Assembly (NCBI RefSeq): GCF_001039355.2
Contig: NW_019775676.1
Span: 72,656-136,655, forward strand
Source of the DNA: Lingula anatina
Taxonomy: Eukaryota; Brachiopoda; Lingulata; Lingulida; Lingulidae
Length of the DNA: 64,000 bases
Direction: 5' to 3'
Shown: piece by piece, positions 49,351 to 59,561 of the stretch
Layout: each line of letters begins with the position of its first letter
How positions within the stretch are numbered: position 1 is the first letter of the stretch
Notes under the pieces: model-generated
Databases searched by the model: none
What the model saw: only the letters and a program-made list of their open reading frames with translations
What the model was told of the DNA's origin: nothing
Position numbers and translations under genes: made by a program

Positions 49351-52060
49351 ACTGTATGTTAATTGAGGACCACAATGTGGTCTTCCCTTTAAGGTCCCAT
49401 ATTTTGTCATCCTAGTTTATATTCGTAGTTGTCTTCTAAAACAAATATTGGCTTACGTATTAACCACATTTTGCATAATCTGTTGTTTAAAAGAAGTACT
49501 TCCAACCAATTTATCTCACACCTTTTTGTGAAAAGGGATCCCAGGACTGATTTTAAACACCTTCACAAATGAGACATGAACAGTTGCAAAAACATTTTGT
49601 AAAAACATTTAAGTGGAGTCAATCAAGTGAAATTGCCTCCATTCAAAATATACACTGGATATGTTATTTCCCCGAGGAAGATGCTCTAGTTTATGAAGAC
49701 TTTATACAGACATTAAAATATTGGAGGTAAACAACAATGACAATATTAGCCGTTGATTGAAGAAAAATTACTATTTTATTCAATATGATTGTTGATTGAA
49801 GAAAAATCATTACTTTCTTGTAACACAGCTAATGAAATTATCTTACAAGTATTTTCAGATCTTATGAGCAGCACAACAGCTTGGTTTACAACTTGCTATT
49901 GCTTCAAGCAACCCTTTTAAATGTTTACATTCATATTGAGGAGGCATCCATTTGGTACATATATATGTAACATGACATGCATGTGTCATGTTACATATAT
50001 TATGTAACATGACACATGCAGCCCGGTGTGACAGGAGTGGTAGTCCTTAGGAATGGAAGTGCAGGGTACCATACGTTATAACGTTAAAAGTACAGGTTAG
50101 GGTTAATTGGAGTATGGGGTTAGTATATAGGACGAATATCAACTGGACAAAGTAATGGGTGGAACTATGGTTCCAAGCGAACTAGCATTCCTGCCACACC
50201 GTTGTGACGAAACAGAGAGGCTTCAAAACAGAGAATGCACTGCCCATATAATTATACAGATTAGTGTTAACCTGACGTATGTGGGTCAAAATCTAGGGTG
50301 TGACGTCCCTGTACACATTAATGGGAACCGGACCCTCTATCATGGGGGAATCTCTGTCACGTCTGTCACACCTGTGACAACTACATATAAAACACACTTT
50401 ACTGCATGTCACTTATATCATTATAAACATAAGTATAGGTCGCTTATACCAATTATGTAACAGCAAGAAGGTATTTTAGTACTCAATCAACAGTAAATCG
50501 TAGGTTTGGGAATGGTGTAGAGTAAACAAAGGGAAATAAAACAATAATGAAAGCCACCTTGCAGTCCTTGTCAATTTTAAAATCGGAACGTCCAAATGAC
50601 CAACAGGCCTATATAATAAAGGGAAAAACCCACTCCATTAAAAAGAGCAAAAACTCGATTGTACTCGAGTGTGGTGTTTTAACGCAGATATGATTTTTAT
50701 ATGATCTTATATTCATACATTCAAATATATATGATATGATATAATACGAAAAAGAGGGTATTGTGCGGCACTCTACATATGAAAATACAGCAATCAAAAC
50801 AACTGGACAATTTCACCCTCCTGACGTAATTACTGTTGGTGTTGATACACGTTTCTTTAAGATAAACCTTATTTAACCTATACAAACCATGTAACAAAAG
50901 CCATTTATATGGAAACTTGCACTCACGCAATCACATATACACACGCTCACACAGGAAAACCCACTGTGCCTGCTGACCCACGTACCTGTAAACATCACAC
51001 CCTCCTACACACACTTACACAGGTGGAACAGATCTACTCAAACATACCTCAACTGGACATCCCCTAGTAAAATGAAGAGTTTCCAGCAATATTGCTGTGG
51101 CAACGAGTGCATGAACAATTATATTACTACCAATTTGTAGCCATATTGCAGTAAATTTGCTGCAAATTTGCAAGGAATTGCAGTTTGCAGCAACATTGCA
51201 GCTAATCTGCAGCAAATTCGCTGCAATTTTGCAGCAAGCCTAATATTGTGCTAATGGATATCATGCACACACAGTAACTGAAAACACATCCCTTACAAAA
51301 ATATTAATCTACATGCCCATACACTCAGAATTCTTTAACTTGTTCTATTTCATTTATCATTTTCATAAAAAATATATTTTAGCATTTCCTTAAAGATGTT
51401 ATATGATGTCTCAGAAATATACTTTTCAAACATGAAGGGGTCACTTAGATACAGCAGGAACGTGTTCAGGGAAATCAAGTGAAGCTTGCAGATTATTTAT
51501 GATATATACATGCAATATCTTACATTAACGTGCTACTTTATTAGACATATATCAGTGAACTCTAGAATGTACCTGCAACTAAAATACTAAATCAATACAG
51601 ATATTTAATATGGAATCTTTATTCCAAATTATTATTCATCAATTTTGTGCTAATTTCTGACTCTTGAAAATAAGGATTTAAATCTTTTTTTAATAAATTT
51701 TAAGAATCATCTTGATGTCACTATGAAATCAGTTCTTTAATTGAATTCGGCATTGAAGCAAACAAAAATACATTGCTTATTCTAAGGTATACGGCAGCCA
51801 TAAAAAGCGATATTTTGGATCTTCATATTTTCCAAATTATAATCTGTAAAAGTGCTAAACGCCTCACAAAGGATCTTCAGATTTCGATACATTGGGCAGG
51901 CATCTGGGTAGCTACATCAGTTTGGGTATAACTCTATAATACTGTGCTTTTGATGAAAATGATAAATGGAATAGAATAAGTTTAGGATTGCTTAGTGATA
52001 GGGTATGTAGACAGTTTTCAAAACTTCAACACGAAAGTATTTTATTAACGGAGATGTTAG
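49351..52060. other. 3' flank of gene 4 and dispersed repeats
   Basis: To about 51240 this is the inverted match of the gene 3 flank. 51100-51240 is dense in TTGCAGC/GCAGCAAAT words. 51595-51895 is duplicated at 52150-52433. The stretch near 51340 (TTCTATTTCATTTATCATTT) recurs near 26070 and inverted near 51965 and 57140. No gene seen. Confidence 0.55.
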
Positions 52061-52433
52061 ACATATTATAGATTATATACGTAGGCGTATATACAGACGC
52101 CTACGTATATAATCTATAATATATACGTAGGCGTATATACAGACGTGACATTTAATATGGAATATTCTTTTTCCAAATCATTTTTCATCAGTTTTTTCCT
52201 TTTATGCTGACTGATAAATGAAAATAAGGATTAAAACCGTGTTTTAATAACTTTTAATTATATCTTTGATGTCATTGTGACATCAGTTCATTAACTGAAT
52301 TCGCCAGAGAAGCAAACAAAAACACATTGCCTATTCTATGTCATACGACAACCATATAAAGAGATATTTTGTATCTCCATATTTTCCAAATTATTGTCTG
52401 TAAAAGAGTTACACGCTCCACAAAGGACCCTCA
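51595..52433. repeat. Direct duplication 51595-51895 / 52150-52433
   Basis: Both copies run from AATATGGAAT through CTGTAAAAG...ACAAAGGA. Copy 1 continues straight into GATTTCGATACATTGGG; in copy 2 that continuation is displaced to 53286 by the Tc1-like remnant. Confidence 0.75.
52067..52118. repeat. Perfect 21-bp inverted repeat with 10-nt loop
   Basis: Arms 52067-52087 and 52098-52118 (TATAGATTATATACGTAGGC... and its inverse) are exact. The right half (ACGTAGGCGTATATACAGACG) is repeated again at about 52125-52145. Confidence 0.9.
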
Positions 52434-53288
52434 TGTCAGTGTCTAGTCACAGTAACGGTTGCTGTTACAACTGACCCCTTCTGGCTGCTACCAGCGCTCT
52501 CAAGTGGCAAGGCATTCCTTGGGATAGTTTTTTAGAGTTAAATCTGGAATAACATTCCAGGCATCGGTTAAAATCTGTCCAATTTTGTTGTAGGACATGT
52601 AGGCCATTGATTCGGCAAGTAATGTCCTATCCACATATTGTCTATTTGGTTCAAAAATGGCAATTTTGATGACCAAGGTAGCTTCTCATTCCCTAGGTTC
52701 TGTAAGTAATCTGCTATTAAAAGTGCTCTGTGTGAACCGGCAATCTCACCGTGCAACCTAAAATTGTTCTTAAGTTGCCCCCTATCAAATGATAGTCTAG
52801 TTGTCCCCAGATTATTCCTTTATTTGATCTGGTTCAGGTTTTCGTCGATGACTACCATTGGTGTTTTGGCACCTATGTGGTATCCACTCCAAATACTGAC
52901 GCTGTCAATGACCCGTGTCACTTTAGACGCGGCACATGCTTCATCGTAGGCCTCTTCTGGATGTCTGTAAACCCTGTTTTGACTAGTTGGGCGGTACAGG
53001 TGAAATCTGACATCAATAAGGAAAGCCACGTGGTTTCAGTGTTCTACCCAGAAGCGGTCATGGCCCCCAATTCATTAGAGAAACAGACGACGATGTTTTG
53101 CTGTTTACAGTGGGTACCTCGGAGGTCGTCTGGTATTCTAATCTGCTAAAACCAGTTTCGTGTTCGTTAAGGGCCTTGAAAAACGCATTTTGGTGGCAAT
53201 TTACCCCTCTTTCTGAACGGACTGGGTGGCTTTTGTTTAGTTGGAGCAGCATATCCCGAAAGACAGTGCATCCTGTACCCTGGAGGTA
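52434..53288 (-). pseudogene. Tc1-like transposase remnant
   Basis: Minus-strand frames: TPMVVIDENLNQIK and the segment before it (52820-53029) match the Tc1 segment TPLVVI.GNL; 52568-52756 (HRALLIADYLQ, then LPWSSKLPFLNQIDNMW) matches the D34E part, with the Asp of SPDLNP replaced by Phe. Flanks match across the insertion (see the 51595 duplication). Terminal repeats are not recognisable. Confidence 0.65.
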
Positions 53289-53612
53289 AGATTTCGATGC
53301 ATTGGGTGTGACATCTGTGTAGGTACATCAAGCTGGGCATTACTCTATAAAATTGTGCGGACCGTTCCATTTGGCGCTATAATCTGTCTGGTAATGTCTA
53401 TCGTTTTCGCGTCATTCCGCCACAAATTAACAAATTTGTAAAGCACTACTTAGCTCATTTTACGCAATGCAAAACTGACCGCTTGCATGCAAAATTTCAA
53501 ATTCTTCTATGCAGTAGTTGCCGACATACGGCTACTTTTTTGACAGAACCAAGATTTGCCTAAGCCAAGCACTGACAAGCCCAAAGGAACACTACCCAAT
53601 TAAATCACCTAC

Positions 53613-53820
53613 CGATTTTCATATTCTTAACAGCGAGGGAGAACGCGCCTTGCGTCTCCAGGCGCAGCCCGAATTCCATCACACCAAACGCAGCGGGAGC
53701 ACTCATGGGCGACAGATATCGCTCGTGGAATTTTCCCGCCAACATTGACACGTGCTTCCACATACTGACCGGGCAGACAACCTGAGTGGGCTTCTGGGTC
53801 AGGCAGTGCGAATTTTAGTA
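53613..53820 (-). pseudogene. Fragment of fusion-enzyme exon 10
   Basis: The 3' part of exon 10, including its donor (GTAGG), 208 bp. Clear match to LPDPEAHSGCLPGQYV. An extra T in the GGAATTTTCCC stretch shifts the frame after VNVGGK. It ends abruptly at 53820 in the transposon fragment that follows. Confidence 0.9.
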
Positions 53821-53821
53821 A

Positions 53822-54470
53822 CTTGCTACCCTCGCACGGAGTTAGCAAGAGAGACACGAGTTGTGCAAGATGCACGTCTCAAGCAATGAAGGAACAAGTG
53901 CCATTTGCGTGTTGAGTAAGGCGCACGCCCTCACAACTAACGAACAAAGTCGAGAGCACACCGGGAATGCGTCGCACGTGCGACACTCCCACGCCTGGTG
54001 TATGAAAGGCGTGCTCACGACGAACGCTTGTGTCTTTACAATGAACATCGACTGTGTAACGTGTACAACAATTTTCAAAATTTTCAAATTTTTTCTCAAT
54101 TTAGTTTCTGATATGCCTCCAAAATGGAAGAGAAAGAAGCTTACATAGTAGAAAAAAGGGAGGAGGAATAAGAAAAAGGAGGAAAACGGGAAGCAAAACT
54201 GGCGTACGCCGTCAGTACGTCACCACAAACGTGTGAGGCAAGTGTGAAGCAAAACTGACGCAAAAGACCACTACTTTCGCCGTGCGTTGTATTCCCTTCG
54301 TAAGTGGTGAGTGTGTGCCACGTACACAAGAAGCAAGACAAACTCAAGAAATGAGTACAATTTCCACGTCCATCGCTCCTTGCAATAAGCGTTCTGCTTG
54401 AAAGGACATCTCATGTGACCCTTGCGACTCGCAAGACAGACTTTCCTCTACCTCCACGACCTCTGATGTT
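53822..54470 (-). mobile_element. Internal fragment of the TTAA element (partner 60340-60980)
   Basis: Inverted match to the inside of the element at 60283-61159, lacking both termini. It contains the CACGCCTGGTGTATGAAAGG and CTTGCGACTCGCAAG words. Confidence 0.8.
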
Positions 54471-54527
54471 AATAAAATGATACCAGGAGCACGATACACA
54501 ACCTTTACCCTGGATCCCTAGACGGTA

Positions 54528-54581
54528 GCTAGAGACACTATAAAGTGACACTATAGGTGACAAGCTAGAGACACTATAAAG
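54528..54581 (+). promoter_or_regulatory. Duplicated TATA-box segment of copy D
   Basis: GCTAGAGACACTATAAAG occurs at 54528-54545 and 54564-54581, giving two TATAAA boxes (54539, 54575). Gene 4 has only one. The second box keeps the gene 4 spacing to the ATG at 54648. Confidence 0.7.
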
Positions 54582-54647
54582 AAGCACTTTGTTCGTCATA
54601 ACGCGTCACTTGTAAAGATCGTCGGATCGCGCTGAAGCACCACGGAT

Positions 54648-55657
54648 ATGTTCGCAGAGAAACCCTGGGGTAAGCGCCCTTACTGGGGGGTTGGGTTCAA
54701 CTACAACCATCAGTGGGTGCTGACAGATAAACAGAGGGAACTGCAGGCCAAGCTGATGGAGCTGTGCCGAACGACGATGCGACCAAATGCCGTAAGTGTC
54801 TTTTACATTACAACACGATTTTAAATTGTGTCTGTAATTGATTTGTGTAAATGACTTTAATCTAAACCACTAGTGTTGTAAAACAACAAAACGATACTGT
54901 AATTTTTTTACTTTAAAAAGCGCCCAGACTAGATTCAAAGGGGCGAGTATTTTAAAATAGCATCATACAAAGCATGAGTAAGTTGAGTATACATATGACA
55001 TTACGTCACGCTCTAATGTCAGGGGGGCAGACGAATTTTAATTCCATCCATGTGTATCTTTTTGATGCCATAATTATATCCATAGTAGCTGACTCCTAGA
55101 TTTCCATATCCAGGTTCAAATTAACAATGTGACGTCGATGCGATGAATTTGTTACTGTATGTACTAATGTCCTTATTATTATTCCTCTTTTCTTTTATAC
55201 TATTTATTCTGTCAGGTTTTTCCAATGGTCGAGTGCATTTAACGCTTTCGCTGTCTCTGGGAGGAACCAAGCCGATAGGGGTGTCATCATTTATCATATG
55301 AAATCTTGTTAACAGTACGATGGCTACATCACTTAGCCCTGGAGATACACTCTTGCTTAGCACTACTGACACACATAACTGCAAAAAGTATGCTTACTTA
55401 CTATCTTCTTCGAACCTTGGTCTCATTTTCTCATGGGCAGGTATGAGAATTCTAAAATCTAGATGTAGTAACATTTAAAATTAATTAATTTATTAATATA
55501 TTTTATGTATTGATTTTTATTTTTATCTGATTATCCGTGTCGTTTACTCACTTATTGTCAGTATTCTCAGTGTTTTAATAATCTTAGATATTTTAAGGCG
55601 CAATGAGATTTTTAATGGAATGCACCATAAGGAGTAGTTTTAGTAATATATATATAT
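54648..55657 (+). pseudogene. Copy D: promoter, exon 1 and partial intron 1 of the fusion-enzyme gene
   Basis: Exon 1 is 54648-54791 (144 nt, intact, MFAEKPWGKRPYWGVG..., with Asn for Asp in FNYDH) followed by a good donor. Intron 1 follows gene 4 intron 1 closely to about 55657, where homology stops at a retrotransposon. No exon 2 follows on this strand, so this is a 5' fragment. It preserves the empty sites of the 540-bp and 98-bp elements. Confidence 0.88.
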
Positions 55658-55659
55658 AA

Positions 55660-56985
55660 TCTTTGTTATTGTTTGCAGTTAGAGAGTCTGTACAGGAGTC
55701 GTCAGGCTTTAGTCCTTTTGAGCTGGTGTTTGGACATACTGTTCGAGGCCCATTGAAGTTGTTGGAAGAAAACTGGTTGCAGGAAGATTCAGAAGATGTT
55801 AGTTTGTTGGAATATGTGTCCAGGTTCAAGGAAAGATAGCATAGGGCTTGTGAGTTGGCTCATGAGCACCTTAATTCATCTCAGGTCAAGATGAAGAGGT
55901 TGTATGATAAAGTTGCTTGTGATTGCAATTTTTGCCCAGGTGATAAGGTCCTGGTGTTGTTACCTATTCCAGGTAGTCCTTTGCAAGCTACATATCGGGG
56001 TCCTTATGATATTCTGAAGAAGGTTAATGAGGTTGATTATGTTGTTAAAACCCCCGATCGGCGTAAAGCTACTCAGCTGTGTCACGTTAACGTGCTAAAA
56101 GCATATCACCAGAGGTCAGATAAAGTTTTGCCTGTAGGTGTTGTATCAGAATCTAGTCCAGGTGTTGAACTAGAAGAAAAGTGCCCTGTGAGGCTTTGCA
56201 ATTCAGATATTTTGGCAAATCTCGATGCAAAGTTGAGTCATCTGTCCCCTCTAGAGTCAAGTGAACTGATAACATTTTTGTTGGAGTACAAGTGTGTATT
56301 CCCTGATGTGCCTAGCTAGACTCACATAGCCAAGCATGGTGTTGATGTTGGTGATGCAATGCCTGTAAAGCAACATTCTTATCGTGTAAATCCTCAAAAA
56401 GTTGAAGCGATGGACAAAGAGGTGTCATACATGTTGAAAAATGTTATTATTGAAGTGAGTCAGAGCGGTTGGGCTTCACCCTGTGTTCTGACACCAAAGT
56501 CCGATGGGTCTGTGAGGTTTTGTACGGACTATCGCAAAGTGAATTCTCTGTCAAAAACTGATTCTTATCCCATACCTAGAATGGCTGATTGTATTGACAA
56601 GATTGGTAAATGAAAGTACATCACAAAATTTGACTTATTGAAAGGATACTGGTGTGTCCCCCTAGCAGAAAGGGCAAAAGAAATATCAGCTTTCATCTCC
56701 CAAAAGGGTCTTTATCAGTACAAGGTCATGCCTTTTGGTATGAAAAAGTCTTCAGCGACGTTTCAACTTATGATGAATGAATGTTTAGCAGATACTGATG
56801 GTGTGGATGCATACATAGACGATATTGTAGTGTACAGTGACACCTTTGAACAGCACCTCCTTCTGCTGTGTAAAGTGCTTCAGGGATTGAAGGAAGCACA
56901 TTTTACTGTTAATTTGGCAAAAAGTGAATTTTGTCAAGCCAGTGTGGTCTATTTGGGACATGTGGTAGGTCACCTAACATAGGGG
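55660..56985 (+). mobile_element. Gmr1-like Ty3/gypsy retrotransposon fragment (integrase C-terminus then reverse transcriptase)
   Basis: One frame runs the whole length with three in-frame stops (55837, 56317, 56611) and no frameshift. The first part is an integrase end (GFSPFELVFGHTVRGPL, then GPYDILKKVNEVDYVV and LCHVNVLKAYH). The second is a reverse transcriptase (VRFCTDYRKVNSLSKTDSYP, FGMKKSSATFQ, AYIDDIVVYSD, VYLGHVVG). Integrase before RT is the reverse of ordinary Ty3/gypsy order and is the hallmark of the Gmr1 group. No RNase H, gag or LTR is present at either end. Inactive. Confidence 0.88.
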
Positions 56986-57973
56986 CACCTAACATACAAT
57001 TTTACAATTGCACGATAAATATGCCGGTTTACACAGGATATTTTTAATAGATTAACATATAAAATCCAAAACCAAGGGATCGGGCAGCTATCTTGGTCAT
57101 CGAAATCGCCAGATTTGTGCCACATTTTTAAATGAAAATGGGAAATGAAATAGAATAAGTTAAATGTTTCTGAGTGTATGGGCATATAGATTGATAATTT
57201 GCTAAGGATTTTGTTTCATTTTCTATGTGTGCATAATATCCCCAAGAGCAACATCAGGCATGTTACGAAATTGCATCGAATTTGCAGAAGATTTACTGCA
57301 TTATGGCTAAAATTAGTAGTAATATAAACGTTCACGCACTCGTAAACTTTAAGTTTGCAGCAATATTGCTGCAAAATCTTCATTTTGCTAGGGGTTATTC
57401 TGGTGAGGTACATTTTAATAGATCTATGCCACGTGTGTAAGTGTGTTTTGGAGGGTGTGAGGTTTACAGGTACGTGCGTCAGCAGGCACAGTGGGTTTCC
57501 ATGTGTGGGCGTGTGTATGTGCGGTTGCATGAGTGCACGTTTCTATATAAATGGCTTTTGTCTCATGATTTATATAGACTATATAAGGTTTATTTTACAG
57601 AAAAGTGTACCAACACCAACAGTAATTTCGTCAGGAGGGTGAAATTGTCCAGTTATTTTGACTGCTGTATTTCCATATGTAGAGTGCCCCGCCAGATCCT
57701 CTATTTCGTATTATATCATATCAAATATCTTTATATCTATGATTATTAGATGATATAAAAGATGGTATCTGCGTTAAAATACCACACTCGAGTACAATCG
57801 ATTTTTTGCTCTTTTTAATGGAGCGGGATTTTTCCTTTACTATATAGGCCTGTTGGTCATTTGGTCGTTTCAGTTTTAAAATTGACAATGACTATAGGGT
57901 TGCTTTTCATTATCGTTTTATTTCCCTTTATTTACTCAACACCATTCCCCAAACCTACGGTTTGCTATTAATT

Positions 57974-58652
57974 GAGTACTAAAATAACTTCATGCTGTTA
58001 CATAATTGCTATAAGCGGCCTATACTTATGTTTATAATGATATAAGAGCGCATTCTCAACGAATATAGCCAGGCTTTACAAAGCCGGTGACCTAAAAAAT
58101 GGCGGACGTACATGAAAGAAAAACCGCCTAATCTTTTAATAGTCTTCCGCCTCTCACACGCCTCCCCACACGTCGTCCCTGCGGGGTACAGTAATTAAAT
58201 CGCGTCTCCGTTCGCCATGCGGAAGCTACCTGAGAAATATTAAGTGCGCATGCTCATCAGTTAAACTCGTGGTGAAGAAAGCATGGCGGCTGAAGGCGAT
58301 CGAAGGAAAAAAAGCTCTTCTGTTCTATTATCTTTGAAAACAGAGACGAAAAAGGAATAATTTGGCCCGTAGAGCAGCAATGAATCGACTATCTACGGAG
58401 ATAATATCACCAGAGATATTCACGGAAATATTAATGTTCGGAGCCGAGATTTAATTACTGTACCCCGCAGGGACGACGTGTGGGGAGGCGTGTGAGAGGC
58501 GGAGAGACTATTAAAAGATTAGGCGGTTTTTCTTTCATGTACGTCCGCCATTTTTTAGGTCACCGGCTTTGTAAAGCCTGGCTTAATTCGTTGAGAGTAC
58601 TAAAATAACTTCATGCTGTTACATAATTGCTATAAGCGGCCTATACTTATGT
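57974..58652. repeat. 58-bp identical direct repeats flanking the element at 58054
   Basis: 57974-58031 and 58595-58652 are identical (GAGTACTAAAATAACTTCAT... to CTTATGT). Gene 3 and 4 flanks hold only one copy (for example near 27130). Confidence 0.9.
58054..58596. mobile_element. Long-TIR foldback element, about 540 bp
   Basis: Inverted arms of about 148 bp (58054-58201 and 58448-58596) starting CTCAACGAAT and containing AAATGGCGGACGTACATGAA and its inverse; about 245 bp of unique interior. No protein. Flanked by a 58-bp direct repeat instead of a short target duplication. Confidence 0.88.
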
Positions 58653-59561
58653 ATAGGCAAGCCTCGCCCTAGATTTTGACCCACTTACGTCAGGTAATCC
58701 TAAACTGTATAATTATATGGGTATTGCATTCTTTGTTTTAAGGCCCCTCAGTTTCGTCACAGGAATGGTAGTCCGCTTGGAACTTTCCACCCATTACCTT
58801 GACCAGGTGACATTCGTCCTATATGCTTACCTCAATCCTCACCCTTACCTGTACTTTTAACGTTAAAACGTGTGGGAGCCCACACTTCCACTCCTAGGAC
58901 TACCACTCCTGTCACCTCCCGGGCTTCACGTGACATGTTACATATATATGTACCAAAAGGATGCCTCCTCAATATAAATATAAACATTTAAACGGTTGCT
59001 TGAAGCCATAGGAAGTTGTAAACCAAGCTCTTGTGCAGCTCATACAGATCTGAAAATACTTGTAATATAATTTCATTAGCTGTGTTACAAGAATAAAGTA
59101 GTGATTTTTCTTCAATCAACGGCTAATATTGCCCTTGTTGTATACCTCCAATACAATCCAATATTTTGATGTCTGTATAAAGTCTTCATAAACTAGAGCA
59201 TCTTCCTCGGGGAAATAACATATCCGGTTTGTTCTGAATGGAGGCAATTTCACTTGAATGCCTCCACTTAAATCACTATAGTGATCTAAAATTCAAATTG
59301 CAACTATTCAAGTCTCATTTGTGAAGGTGTTTAAAATCAGTCCTGGGATCCCTTTTCACAAAAAGGAGTGAGATAAATTAGTTGGAAGTACTTCGCTTAA
59401 ACAACAAATTATGCAAAATGTGGTTAATATTTAAGCCAATGTTTGTTTTAAAAGACAACTACGAATATAAACTAGGATGACGTAGACAAAATATGGGATC
59501 TTAAATGGAAGACCAAATTGTGGTCCTCAGTTTTGCAACGGTGCAACAATTAACATACAGT

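Larger units (their letters stand above)
41950..51240. repeat. Right arm of the large inverted duplication (gene 4 side)
   Basis: Inverted counterpart of about 26400-35935. The homology spans promoter, gene 4 and roughly 1.9 kb of 3' flank. Confidence 0.9.
56986..59561. other. 3' flank of copy E with dispersed repeats
   Basis: About 57120-59561 is homologous to the 3' flanks of genes 3 and 4 (same orientation as 26400-28186), interrupted by a TIR element at 58054. About 130 bp present in the gene 3 flank are missing after the 58-bp repeat. No gene seen. Confidence 0.6.
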
